Assembly: GCA_003508835.1 (NCBI GenBank)
Contig: PUFA01000006.1
Location: forward strand, 3,720,001 to 3,784,000
From: Eonycteris spelaea
Taxonomy: Eukaryota > Chordata > Mammalia > Chiroptera > Pteropodidae
DNA length: 64,000 bases
Direction: 5' to 3'
Positions 12,015 through 21,600 of the stretch are shown piece by piece. How positions within the stretch are numbered: the first letter of the stretch is position 1; every line of letters starts with the position of its first letter. The notes under the pieces were generated by a model. The model was not told the DNA's origin and ran no database searches. It saw only the letters and a list, made by a program, of their open reading frames with translations. A program made the position numbers and the translations under genes.

Positions 12015-12075
12015 AATCTCTCAAGGGCAGAAATCTCTCTTCTTCCTTCTCTTCACCCTAGCACACAGCTCTTCC
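12015..12075 (+). repeat. L2 LINE 3-prime fragment (weak)
   Basis: CAAGGGCAGAAATCTCTCTT followed by TTCACCCTAGCACACAGCTC recalls the L2 tail (GGGCAGGGACT ... CCCCAGCGCCTAGCACAG). Confidence 0.4.
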
Positions 12076-12224
12076 TGAAGGTGACATGTGGACTCAGTCA
12101 ATTCGTACAAATAGTTCATCTACACAGCTTGCTGGGTGTTCATAGAGTCAGAGCTGCATGTAAGGGGACACAGAGATGCCTTTGTGTTCGTGCTAACAGC
12201 ATTCCCTTCCTGGTGACCGCACCA

Positions 12225-12306
12225 CTTACTGGGCTCAAATCCCGGCTCTACCATTTGTTAATTGGATGACCCTGGGCAAGTTAATTAACCTCTTTGAGCC
12301 TAAAAG
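12225..12306 (+). repeat. MIR fragment
   Basis: A well-kept MIR core: GCTCAAATCCCGGCTCTACC, then TGACCCTGGGCAAGTTAATT and AACCTCTTTGAGCCT. Short, sense orientation. Confidence 0.85.
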
Positions 12307-12980
12307 GTAGGTTTACCTTTTACCTTTACCAAGTAACTGCTTGGGCCGTGAACTTCTGAATTTACAGGAAAATGAGCACAAAACCCAGATGTTCTTTAAA
12401 TATGTTATAGAAAAAGACATAGAAGCAGAGGGTTCACAGTGTGGCACCCCTTGGTCTGAAGTATATAAAGTCTGTCAGATGTACTTTTCTGGATGGAGAA
12501 CCAGAATCGGAACAGGTAGAGAAGGGCTAGGGAGCCTGAGCTGTTGGCTGGAGTGCAGGTTTGCCCAAGAGGCTGTGGTCCTGAGACCAGGGTGTTCCTG
12601 CTTTAATTTAAAGCATGCTGTGAAGTGCTCCAGAACATGTTAAAGCAGAACTGGTTTTGATTTACTTCAGTTAAGAAACTCATGGTATCAGGAGGAAGAG
12701 AAGAGAAAATAGTGTGAAACAGACAGCCCCAGGGTAAGATATGTAATGGAAAAGTGGGATCTGTGTGTGTGATCGCTGAGGAGAAACCAAGCCTTGCAGA
12801 GCTGAGTATCTTCCCTGAGATCTGCCTCGCTGATGAGAAGGCAGGCCTAGGATTCCTGTGTCAAACTGGTTGTTCTGTTAGGGGAGGCAGCCCTTCAGGG
12901 AGGAGGAACTGTGCTGAAAGGTGTACCTCCTCTAGACACCTTCAGACACATGGGACAGAGAGTGCAAGTCAACTGTGATC
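12307..12980. other. unique non-coding DNA
   Basis: No gene or repeat recognised. Open frames of 74-100 codons show no known motif. Confidence 0.4.
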
Positions 12981-12984
12981 CCAT

Positions 12985-13110
12985 GTTAATCCCAGAGCTT
13001 TCTCTCCCATCAGGCTGCCCATTTCTTGAAGACTCGAGGACAGAGTCTGGGACTTAATCATCTCTGAGTGTCCAGGAATGGCTCAAGAAATGCTTAGGAG
13101 CATGTATTAT
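12985..13110 (+). repeat. L2 LINE 3-prime end
   Basis: Sense L2 tail remnants: TTCTTGAAGACTCGAGGACA (from CTTGAGGGCAGGGAC), a GTCTGGGACTTAATCATCTC segment and GGCTCAAGAAATGCTT (from GGCGCTCAATAAATGTT). Confidence 0.55.
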
Positions 13111-13305
13111 GCATGTATTATAAAACCTGAGATGATCTTGGAAGTAAAACTTAAAAGGGGGCAAAACTGATGGAGACATTCCCACCCTGGAAGGGTCATG
13201 TCCTTTGTCTTCTCTCACAAACTGCTCCTTGGTCTTTGGAGCAGGGTGAGTATGAGGTGTTCCTGCTGTCACATGGTCTTGTTGACGGAATAGAAAAAGT
13301 AGAAC

Positions 13306-13494
13306 AGGAAGGAAGGCAGGAAAGGAAGGAGGGAAGGAAGAAAGGAAGGAAGGAAGGAAGGAAGGAAGGAAGGAAGGAAGGAAGGAAGGAAGGAGGGAGG
13401 GAGGGAGGGAGGGAGGGAGGGAGGAAGGCAGGTAGGAAGGAAGGAAAGGAGGGACAAAGGGAAGAAGGAAGGAAGCGGGGACGGAGAGAAAGAG
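13306..13494 (+). repeat. (GGAA)n / (GGGA)n polypurine microsatellite
   Basis: A purine-only strand for most of its length. A long near-perfect (GGAA)n array at about 13342-13392 passes into (GGGA)n at about 13393-13422, then into interrupted GGAA. All open frames across it are low-complexity artefacts rich in Lys, Glu, Gly and Arg. Confidence 0.95.
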
Positions 13495-15000
13495 TTTTTT
13501 TGTGTATATGGTCAGGTTAGACCAGTTCTGCTTTCACCTCTGCTTGTTGATTTTGTATCCGGTGATATATGTGTGCATGTGGTATGAAGTGACTCGATGT
13601 AATGTGTGTGTAGTATGTTCCTTTCTCACCCTCTCCCTACCATCAATTTAAATTTTATCACTTGCAAAGGTGTATGTAAACTAAAACAAATTGACCAAAT
13701 ATCACACATGGATTTATGCTAATGAAGTGATTGTTTAGAGATAATCTCACCCCTTTTTGCTTATGATATTGTTTCCCTGAGCCTTAGGGGTTTGGTTCTA
13801 ATGAAACACAGCAGGACCTTGATATACTTTAGGAGAGAATGAGGATGAACCCCTGCAGAAAAGAACATCCTCAAAATTGGTAGCTATGGCCATGATTTTC
13901 ATGTGTCTTAGAGCAAAGTTTTGCAAATTGCTTGATCTGTGGGGGCAGAGACCTAAATCTTCCACAGTGCCAACCCGCTCTTGGTGCTTAATTCATATTT
14001 GTGGATTGCTAGATGTGCAATTAATTAAAAAGAACTCTTAGTTGCAGGGTTCCACAGAAACTTGCTAGGATTCCCTGGTGTATTTTACAAATGAAATTAG
14101 GCTTTAGGGGAGTTATAAAATTATATGGATATATATTTCCTTATCCTCAAATGCAAGACAAATATTTCTGAAACCGGTTTTGCTTCCTGTCTTCAGTTTA
14201 CGTTCATCCTTTCTCTATAGCCATGCTATTTATTTCTAAGTATACTTTAGGACTAATTTAGAAATCAGATAATTTTGTTGACTCCGTATTCAGAAAATGC
14301 ATTGTTTTGGTTTCCTGGTTCCAGATAATGAACAGCATGAAAAGATTAAAAAAAAAAAAAAGCTCATTTGTTTCTCTTTTATTCTTAGCCTTATTAATAT
14401 CTATACCATTATTTAATATGGATCCCCTTCAACATGAAACATTGACTACATAATATACTATAAAATACACATTTGTATATTTCGGGTGTAGGCGTGTGAT
14501 ATTGTTGAGGATGGGGAGACTTTTCTGAGCCTAAGAAAGTCTAAATGCACCTGGGATAGAGCTCGAAATTCAATAGAATTGACTCTGCAAATAAAATGCT
14601 AGAACTCTTTCATAAATATGGTTTTTGCATTTTCAATTAGCCTTCTGTTGAAAGGAAATAGAATTCAGTTAAACTAGCTTGAATCAGGGTATGAATGGCT
14701 GTGAGGAAAAATAGCATCTTTGTCCAAGCCCAAACTCAGAAATATCACAGCTTCAAAAGCCTGGCCGGCCTTAGGAGCGGCCTGAGAGGTGACTTGCCCT
14801 GTCCGTCAGGTCATGTGAACACGCCCAGGAAAGAATCCTCTATGCACAGAGTCTGAGGAGTCTGTCCCGCCCTGAGATGTTAACCTGACTCTCTTCTGGG
14901 CAGGGGCTTGGGTGCTTGGCAGAACTTGGGGAAAGGAGAATTCTGCCTAGAGACCTAAATTAAGGCATTAATCTAGGTGAATTATAGTATCAACCAAATT
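13495..15000. other. unique non-coding DNA, partly AT-rich
   Basis: No gene recognised. A run of 14 A sits near 14347-14361. The segment around 14180-14345 is AT-rich and non-repetitive and could be a conserved element. No further structure is evident. Confidence 0.35.
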
Positions 15001-15005
15001 AAATA

Positions 15006-15030
15006 CAATGAATGAATGAATGAAAAGAAA
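15006..15030 (+). repeat. short (AATG)n
   Basis: Four AATG units followed by AAAAGAAAG; probably the residue of an old L2 or MIR end. A run of ten G follows at about 15132-15142. Confidence 0.6.
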
Positions 15031-15520
15031 GAAATGTTTTAGGAGCTGGTGGCTTCTGCGCTTGACTCATTAAGACCACAATGACCTCTTGGTGTACATA
15101 CGCTTCCCGCTTTGCAAATAATAAGAGTAAAGGGGGGGGGGGAGCCGTGTTTAGGGCCCGGGGAGGCCTGAGCGGAGGTTGCAACCAGCTGTGGGAGCCT
15201 CAGGCCTGCGCAATCTGCACTGTGGTGTTTCTGGGGGCTCCATGCCACCATGTCTTTCTGTGATGATACTCATCTCATCCCAATGGGTTATGAAGTAGGA
15301 AAGGACAACATATTTTAGAAACATTTCTATCCAAAATGGATATATTTTATCAGGGTTCATGCTCAGCTATTCAGAACATTTGATTGACTGGAGTAGGATA
15401 ATTTTCCAAATGCTGAATTTTGGCTAGACAGGGGGTGGCCAGGTAACATTTAAACACTCGATGTTGGGAGATAATATTTTAAAGAGAAAAGTGTCCTGGT
15501 GGAGGATTTAGGAGACCCAG
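15031..15520. other. unique non-coding DNA
   Basis: No gene recognised. The only notable element is a homopolymer of about ten G near 15132-15142. Confidence 0.4.
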
Positions 15521-15521
15521 G

Positions 15522-15547
15522 AATAATAGTAATAATAATAATAATAG
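15522..15547 (+). repeat. (AAT)n microsatellite
   Basis: About eight AAT/ATA units directly precede an antisense MIR, the place where a MIR 3-prime tail would lie. Confidence 0.85.
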
Positions 15548-15800
15548 CACTAAACTTTGTTGAGCATTGTGTATATATATATAATGTCCTGTTCTAAAAA
15601 TTTTACAAATATTAATTCATGTAATGCTTACAGAAATCTTCTGAAGTAGACTCTATTATTATCCTTATTTTACAGGTGAGGAAATCAAGGCACAGAGAAG
15701 TTAAGTAACTCGCTTAGAGTTTTACAGCTTCCAAGCAGTGGTGCTGGAGCTGGAACCCAGGCCCTGAGTCCGACCACAGACCCATTTCTTCTCTGCCACT
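15548..15800 (-). repeat. MIR SINE (antisense), nearly full length
   Basis: The antisense MIR order is kept: TTGTTGAGCATTGTG, TTAATTCATGTAATGCTTAC, TTATTATCCTTATTTTACAG, GTGAGGAAATCAAGGCACAG, AAGTTAAGTAACTCGCTTAG, and GAGCTGGAACCCAGGCCCTG at the tRNA-related end. Confidence 0.9.
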
Positions 15801-15925
15801 CAGTTCACCTCTATGGAGTCCCACACTGTGACCGCAAAACGTCACTTAATCTTGGATATCACAGACTCACAAAATTTCAGAAATACTTTGGAGAAGCATA
15901 AGGCTGCCATTTAAAAATTTTGACA

Positions 15926-16040
15926 GTCTATGGCCATGCCACCCTGAACAAGCCCGATCCCGTCTGATCTCAGAAACGAAGCAGGATTGGGCTGGTACTT
16001 GGATGGGAGACCACCTAGGAAGATCAGGTGCTGTAGGCAT
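15926..16040 (+). pseudogene. 5S rRNA-derived head of the retroposon
   Basis: Collinear with vertebrate 5S rRNA along nearly its whole length, with scattered substitutions, and CCTGGTTAGTAC reduced to CTGGTAC. It lacks the T-run terminator that should follow a functional 5S gene and instead runs into A-rich sequence. It cannot be a working 5S gene. Confidence 0.9.
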
Positions 16041-16115
16041 AAAAAATAAAAAATAAGGGATTGTAAGATGACAAGGTCCTTGCAATCTGTGAGGTCAACC
16101 AAGGGTTGCCTCGCC

Positions 16116-16191
16116 TAAAATAATAACAATAACAATAACAATAACAATAATAAATAAATAAATAAATAAATAAAATTCAAAACAAAATAAA
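16116..16191 (+). repeat. (AATAAC)n and (AATA)n tail of the retroposon
   Basis: Imperfect six-base then four-base A-rich units. These are the expanded, mutated poly(A) tail of the upstream retroposon and end at its target-site duplication. Confidence 0.85.
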
Positions 16192-16249
16192 TAAAAAATT
16201 GACAACTACCACTACAATAATTTCATGAAAGAAAGGACAATATTAACAC

Positions 16250-16264
16250 CCCCCCCCCACACAC
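16250..16264 (+). repeat. poly(C) run leading into a short CA tract
   Basis: About ten consecutive C followed by ACACAC. Confidence 0.85.
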
Positions 16265-16334
16265 TTGCAAACAAAGTGGAAAGGACATAGTTTCAGAGTA
16301 AAGAACAATCTTTTCCTTTATTTGAACATTTACC

Positions 16335-16950
16335 TCGTCATTCATTTGGCAAGTGTTCCTTGAGTACCTACTGCGTGTTAGGAACAAGACTTAAAAACAC
16401 AGACCTAGTTCCCGAGCTCATGGAACTTGCATTCCAGTGGAGGAGACAGTCATTTAAAAATAAATTTAAAATTGCATGGTTACAAATTTGTTAAGTGCTC
16501 GGAAGGACATGAACACAGCTCAGGGATAAAGCAAAGAAATGGGAGTGGGCTTTGCTGAAGAAGGCCTCTCCCAGGAGAGAGGAGACAGCATGTGATGGGG
16601 TGGGGCTGGCCGAGGGACCAACAGGTGTGACATCTCAGTACAGGGAGGTGCAGGAGGAAAGGAGAAGAGGCCCCATGAGTGCTGGAGCTAGCTCAGGTCC
16701 CTAGGATGAGCAGCCAGGGTCAGGGGCACTCTCAGAAGCCAGCCGAGGAGCATGGATTTTACTGGAGTCACAATGGGAAACCATTGAGAGGTGTTAAGCG
16801 GAGGTGTGGCATGCTTTGATTTCCATTTCATGAGATAAATCTCTGAGAGCCCGTTCAGGAGGCTGTTACAGCTGTCCAGACCATAGAGGCTAGAGCTAGG
16901 ACAAGGGTACACAGGGACATGGAAGAGGAAGTGGTAGCAGGAGCCCATGC
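16335..16950 (-). repeat. L2 3-prime end plus linked ancient repeat (antisense)
   Basis: Starts with the reverse-complement L2 tail (TCATTCATTTGGCAAGTGTT, TGAGTACCTACTGCGTGTTA). It then shows landmarks of a long ancient repeat that usually follows it: TCATGGAACTTGCATTCCAG, GGAGGAGACAGTCATTTAAA, TTTGTTAAGTGCTCGGAAGG, GGATTTTACTGGAGTCACAA, GGGAAACCATTGAGAGGTGT and CAGGAGGCTGTTACAGCTGT. I recognise the family from its phrase order but do not assign a name. Confidence 0.7.
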
Positions 16951-17525
16951 TTATCCCTGTCAGGGTGGGAAAGGAAATAGCAACCTCAGAGACTGTTCAG
17001 GAAAGGCCATTTACACAAGCAGAGGTTGGGGGAACCACCAGGGTGGTGCTGGGGCTGAGAGCAGTGGAGCTGTTACCCGGGAGGCCTGCAGGGCTAAGGA
17101 GAGGGAGAAGTTACTGGAACCCTGCAGGGCCAACTTGAAAGGACCAGCAGCTCTCGGTGGCACATCAAGTCACGCTAGTATTCTGGCCTCTCCCTTGTCT
17201 GGAGGGAGCCAGGGAAGGAATTCACGGAGCTCTCCACCTCCCTCCACTCTCATGATCTCCTGCTGGCTGCCCATCGTCTGTGCACCAGACAGAGAGGGCA
17301 CCCTTTCATGTGGTCCTTCCAGGCCAGCCCCTGGCTGGGGAGTGGGTGGAGAGGGTGGAGGGCAGGTCTGGTGCGAAACAGGACACAGTCAGTACCAAGA
17401 TGATTCCCAGATTTGTGTCTGAACAGCTAGGTACAGGGAGGCCCCTTTCTCAGGGGGGAAAGACAGGGAGAGCAAGCATCAAGAGTCAAGAGGTTTCCTG
17501 TCTCCACAGACTGGCATTGGGGAAC
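16951..17525. other. unique non-coding DNA
   Basis: No gene recognised. A 167-codon open frame at 16919-17422 starts inside the flanking repeat and has no known domain, so it is taken as spurious. Confidence 0.4.
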
Positions 17526-17526
17526 C

Positions 17527-17627
17527 GCTGACTGAGTCCCTCAGGGCTCTGAGTTTTCATCTGTAAAATCAGCAGTTGGACTGAATGATCTCAGCAGTTC
17601 CTTCCAGCTGTTTTCCTAGACGTTCCT
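17527..17627 (+). repeat. MIR-like 3-prime fragment
   Basis: CTGAGTTTTCATCTGTAAAA followed by GGACTGAATGATCTCAGCAG and TTCCTTCCAGCT match a MIR variant end (CAGTTTCCTCATCTGTAAAATG ... TGATCTCTAAGGTCCCTTCCAGCT). Confidence 0.7.
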
Positions 17628-18125
17628 CTGTAGGGATGACTGAGTGTTTCTCACATGGGATCCCTTCGAGTCTTCTAGAATCCACTCGTCCTTGCCCCCT
17701 GTTCAGACACTGAGACAGAGAGGCCACGGCCAGGCAGGCAGTGGAGGGTCTGGTTCTGGCTTTCTCCAAGAGAAGGAAAGCATTTGGCGCCGCCTTGGTG
17801 ATGGAGCCTCATCCGAAGTCCGTACTGCTGTGCGTGGCAGTCGTGTTCCTAGAAAACCACATGTCTGAGGCCCCGGTGGTAGAAACACCAGGCAGGGGGA
17901 GAGAAAGACTGTTCTCTTTACAGATTTACGTTTCAGCCAGCCAGGCCTGACCCAGCAACGGAGGCTGAAAAGTTGGAGTTGATAAACCCTCCGGCTGCCC
18001 TTGAGTTACTTCATTGCAGTAACAGGAAATCTTGGCGATTTGGTCTGAGTGGTTTGTAAACTTCGTGCACAGCATACCAAACTCATCGGTTTTACCCTTT
18101 GTTCTTGTTCTTCCAGAAGACAAAA
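17628..18125. other. unique non-coding DNA
   Basis: No gene or repeat recognised. Confidence 0.4.
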
Positions 18126-18127
18126 AT

Positions 18128-18370
18128 AACGAGCATTTAGTGAGTACTTAGCATGTGCTAGGCACTGTTCTAAGCAGTTCGTATGTACGAACCATTTAAT
18201 TACTAATGCAGCCATCCGAAGGTAATATTCTTATTGCTCCCAGTTTACAGATTTGGATACTGGAGGACAGAGAGGTTAGGTAGCTTGCCCAGAGTTACAC
18301 AGCTAGTCGGTGGTGGGTCAAGACCCTACGCCAGGCCATCTGGCTCCATCCATCCACCTTCCCCTTAACC
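18128..18370 (-). repeat. MIR SINE (antisense)
   Basis: Well-kept antisense MIR: GTGAGTACTTAGCATGTGCT, AGGCACTGTTCTAAGCAGTT, CCAGTTTACAGATTTGGATA, GGTAGCTTGCCCAGAGTTAC, ACAGCTAGTCGGTGG and a final CTGGCTCCATCC. Confidence 0.9.
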
Positions 18371-18649
18371 ACTACTCGCCACCACCTCTGCCCATCACAG
18401 GATAGCGCTGAAGGTTTGCTCTCTAGTCTGTGGCATGAGGCTGTCCCTCAAGGAGAGTAATGTTCTGCCTGTTGCTTTACATCTTGTTGTTTTCCTCTGT
18501 TAATACATTGATAAATAAATGAATGAATCTCCTTTATTGACTTTAAAGTCCTGTTGATCGCGATATTAATTATAGCTGTGTAAAGTTGACAGCAGGGTGC
18601 ACTTGGGAATTTTAGGTATAAATGAAGCTTTCGAATGCTTCAATCCATT

Positions 18650-18800
18650 CATTTATACATTCGTTCAACAAGCATTTGCAGAACGCCCGCCCACCGGGTT
18701 TCAGGCATTGAGTCAGGTACTGAGGACTCAATGACAAACACATCAGGTACGGTCTTTGTCCTTGAAGAGCTGACAGGCTAGTGAAGGAGACAGAAAAATT
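18650..18800 (-). repeat. L2 LINE 3-prime end (antisense)
   Basis: CATTCGTTCAACAAGCATTT, then TTTCAGGCATTGAGTCAGGT, a decayed GGTACTGAGGACTCAATGAC, TTTGTCCTTGAAGAGCTGAC and GAAGGAGACAG: the reverse complement of the L2 tail and its upstream part. Confidence 0.65.
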
Positions 18801-18867
18801 AACTTGGAACTTATGCGTGTAGTTATTTAATTATGAAACTGAAAATAGAGAGGAATAAGGAGAATCT

Positions 18868-18942
18868 GACCCATGGTAGGAGCTCAAAAATCACTTATAG
18901 AATGATTGAATCAATGAAGGGATGAATGAATGAATTACCTAA
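18868..18942 (+). repeat. L2/MIR 3-prime tail with (GAAT)n
   Basis: CCCATGGTAGGAGCTCAAAA with the expected spacing to ATTGAATCAATGAAGG and a short GAAT array. Sense orientation. Confidence 0.6.
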
Positions 18943-19865
18943 TCATTCTTTGAAAATGTGACATTTTGGCTAAGGTATGAGGCGTGAGGAGGGTCAGCCA
19001 GGTGAGATGGTGGTGTGGGACATGATCGTCAGGACGGTAGCACCCTCTCTTTTGGGATTAGCAGCGACGTTCAGCTTACATTTGAGACACCAGCTACCTC
19101 AGGTCCTTGGCTCAGGGCTCACATCCCTAAGGCTTTGTTTTTTTGTTTTTTGTTTTTTTCCCCCAAGAGGGACACATTTTCGACTTCATGATAAAAGCTA
19201 ATGGAAGAAGCACTTTCATTGTACAGAAATTTACTTTATAGACAGGATTACTGAATGCATGTGCTCTGTGAAGAGAATTCCGGTGTTTGGAAAGAGCAGT
19301 CCCTCCTGTGGAAGATTTGGGTTGAATGTGGCTTTTGTACTGTTGCGTCAGATCTCAGGTGTGGCTGCATCAGTTCTGTGGTGAACCTGGTGGGTGCTGG
19401 TCTCGGGCCTCCACAGTGCGCCCTCCTCACACTGAGTGTGGCTTCTGTTCATCTCTTGGTGAAAGGAAGACAGTCACCTTGCTTGGCTCATCTTAGGCAC
19501 AATTAACAACCAGGGCAGGTGAATTCTCTTAGCTGTTTAATCCCTTGCTTGTGACACTCATGCTTCTCAGCGTTGCAATGCGACTCCTGTAAGAGTATCA
19601 ACTTTAGTAATGAGCATAAGTCCAGAAGGCCCTGTCCCAAAGTCCTCAACAAGCAGGTTGATGGGAGAGCCAACACTTGCTTTAATTCTACTGGCATAAG
19701 CCATGTGTAACATGTGGGGCGTGAACAGAGGGAGGCTGGATACGAGGAAGAACACACACCAACAAAAACCAGTGATTTGAACTCAAGCCTTGCTGTGGAA
19801 CAAGCCCGTGATCTCAGATAAGGCTTTTGACTTTCTGAATGTTAGCTCCCTCATTTACAAAAGGA
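18943..19865. other. unique non-coding DNA
   Basis: No gene recognised. A run of T interrupted by G (19137-19157) may be a decayed retroposon tail. Confidence 0.4.
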
Positions 19866-19867
19866 GA

Positions 19868-20105
19868 TCAATTATTATTTATTGAATAACGATTATACAC
19901 AGTCATTATTTTGGAAATTGTTTTTTTTTTTTAAATTATTCACTTAAGCCTTACAACAATCTTGTAAAATAAGTATTAGTATCTCCATGTAACAGATGAG
20001 AAAGCTGAGGCCCAGGACATTTGGGACCACGTCCAGAATAGGCCACATGTAAAGGTAGTGCTAGGATTTGAAATCCAGACCTGCTGCCAAAATCCATGCT
20101 TTCTC
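19868..20105 (-). repeat. MIR SINE (antisense)
   Basis: Antisense MIR: ATTTATTGAATAACGATTAT, TTAAGCCTTACAACAATCTT, GTATCTCCATGTAACAGATG, AGAAAGCTGAGGCCCAGGAC and GATTTGAAATCCAGACCTGC. A run of 12 T is embedded at about 19920-19932. Confidence 0.85.
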
Positions 20106-20357
20106 TTTCCTCGCTCTGTTCCTACCGGTTGGTCATGGCAAGCGCCAAAGAGCCATGCGCAGGTGCCCTTTCAACCTTAAAATGCTCATTTGTTGTTTTT
20201 TCTCATGAATAGTTGGTTAGTTCAGCTGCAATCCGAGTTTGTTGTTGCTGCTTTAAGATTGGATAGAAACGATTTGAGACTGCTGGTTCCAGGGTGTATC
20301 TGTTTTCCTTGTTTTGTCAGTCCGTCTGGCTACGGAGAGGGCTTCAGATCAAGATGC

Positions 20358-20388
20358 TTATTTGCATAAAGTTACGCAAGTGCAAATG
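20358..20388. promoter_or_regulatory. octamer and C/EBP site cluster
   Basis: Within about 30 bases there is a perfect POU octamer (ATTTGCAT, 20360-20367), a perfect C/EBP palindromic-type site (TTACGCAA, 20372-20379) and an inverted octamer-like TGCAAAT (20381-20387). The DNA is unique, not a recognised repeat. Enhancer function is inferred only from motif density. Confidence 0.35.
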
Positions 20389-20474
20389 GATGCGCAGTGC
20401 CCTGGCAGTGTTGCCCTCTCTCACCCATCAGCAGGGGACTCTGTCCCTGTGCATTCTGCACACACCTGTGTAGT

Positions 20475-21015
20475 TATGGAGCACCTGCTGTGTGCTGGGC
20501 ACTGTGCTGTGGGACACCAAGAAGTTTTAAACCCATGTCTGGTGGCGCTTGTATTCTTGTGAGGAAAACAAAAACGAGCCAATAAAAAAACCTACAAAAA
20601 ATTTGTAAACTATTGGTAGTGATCATTGCTGAGAAGGAAAGGAAAGCTGGGTAAGGAAGGGAGCCACTGTGGCTAGAGTTAGCATAGACAAGAGAAAGAG
20701 GTGAAGTCAACTCAGGGGACTTAGTAGGCCAGTTGAAGGACCTTGGTGTGTTTGTTTTCACTCTTCAGAGACATTAGCTTTTACTCTCTGTGAGGTGGGA
20801 AGCTTCTGGGGGCTTTGAGCAAGGGAGAGGGAGCTATCAGAGGGGAAAGCAGGAAGTCTGGATGGGAGACTGTGGCAGTGACCCAGGGAGAAGTGGGGTG
20901 GCCTTGGGTGCCAGGAGCAGAGCAGTGGGAAGTGATTGGTTCCTGGCTGTGCCTCCAGATGGAACTGGCGGCATTTGCCACGTCCTTGGTCTTCCTGCCC
21001 TGTACCTGCATAGGA
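20475..21015 (-). repeat. L2 3-prime end plus linked ancient repeat (antisense)
   Basis: GGAGCACCTGCTGTGTGCTG and GGCACTGTGCTGTGGGACAC (L2 tail, reverse complement) lead into TGTATTCTTGTGAGGAAAAC, a GCCACTGTGGCTAGAGTTAG segment, TTAGTAGGCCAGTTGAAGGA and GGGAGACTGTGGCAGTGACC. It is the same linked repeat as at 16335, but more decayed. Confidence 0.6.
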
Positions 21016-21374
21016 GGTAGAGTAGGAAGAGCCCAAATTCAGCCATTTATCAATTGGTACCCCTCTGGTGGGGAGGTGGGTTGACAATGGCTATTCGAGT
21101 ATGGTCAGGTGAGACCTCATGGTGTGAGGTGGGGCTTTCTCAGGCTAAGCACAAGAAAGACAGAATAGGTCACAATCTTCACAATATGCTTTGTCAAGGA
21201 AATGTGTGCTTCAGGGAGGCCATCCCGGGGCCTGAGCGCAGGTCTGAGTGCAGCTGCAGCAGTGTCAGGGGCAGTCCTTGGCCTTGTGGGAGGGTCTGGA
21301 GGAGTCAGGGCAGAGGGAGGGGGCTGGCAAGGGGCTGTTTGGGGGGGACCCAATAAAAATGTTGCAGCTTCTTC

Positions 21375-21600
21375 CTTAGGCCAGAGGTCTGAAAAATGCG
21401 GCCCACAGTAAGCCAAATCTGCCTGCCTCCTGTTTTTTGTTCTGTCCCTTAAGCTAAGAATGATTCTTACATTTTCAAAGGACTGTAAAAAAAAAATCAG
21501 AGAAGAATAGAATATGCAACAGAGACAGTATGTGACCCTGCAAAACCAAAGATATTTCCTACCTGGCCCTTTATAGAAAAAGCTTGCTGTAGGTAGATTA
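21375..21600 (-). repeat. hAT-type non-autonomous DNA transposon relic
   Basis: Read on the minus strand it shows AAGCTTTTTCTATAAAGGGC, CAGGTAGGAAATATCTTTGG, TGTCTCTGTTGCATATTCTA, GTAAGAATCATTCTTAGCTT and, near its end, GGGCCGCATTTTTCAGACCT. These are the hallmark phrases of a common mammalian MITE that begins with a GCAAACTTTTTCTGTAAAGG segment. Family name not assigned. Confidence 0.75.

Larger units (their letters stand above)
15926..16191 (+). mobile_element. 5S-rRNA-derived SINE-like retroposon
   Basis: The first 115 bases (15926-16040) are a recognisable 5S rRNA copy starting exactly at the mature 5-prime end (GTCTATGGCC). It keeps the TGGATGGGAGACC promoter box and the GTGCTGTAGGC 3-prime end, with a deletion of about five bases near the intermediate element. 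An A-rich linker follows (16041-16056), then a roughly 60-base body unrelated to 5S, then a tail of AATAAC and AATA units. The unit is bounded by an imperfect target-site duplication: TAAAAATTTTGACA at 15912-15925 and TAAAAAATTGACA at 16192-16204. Head, body and tail between duplications are the organisation of a polymerase III SINE, so this is not a 5S gene. Known 5S-derived SINEs in mammals are mainly the MEG families of fruit bats. I infer a MEG-like element but cannot check its consensus. Confidence 0.75.

Noticed and set aside
13170..13520. 116-codon frame rich in Lys, Glu, Gly and Arg
   Set aside because: It is a translation of the (GGAA)n/(GGGA)n microsatellite.
15926..16040. Functional 5S rRNA gene
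   Set aside because: Substitutions and a deletion near the intermediate promoter element, no T-run terminator, and retroposon-type flanks.
15867..16102. Overlapping minus-strand open frames
   Set aside because: They lie antisense to the 5S-derived retroposon and its flank.
16919..17422. 167-codon open frame
   Set aside because: Starts within an ancient repeat; no domain.
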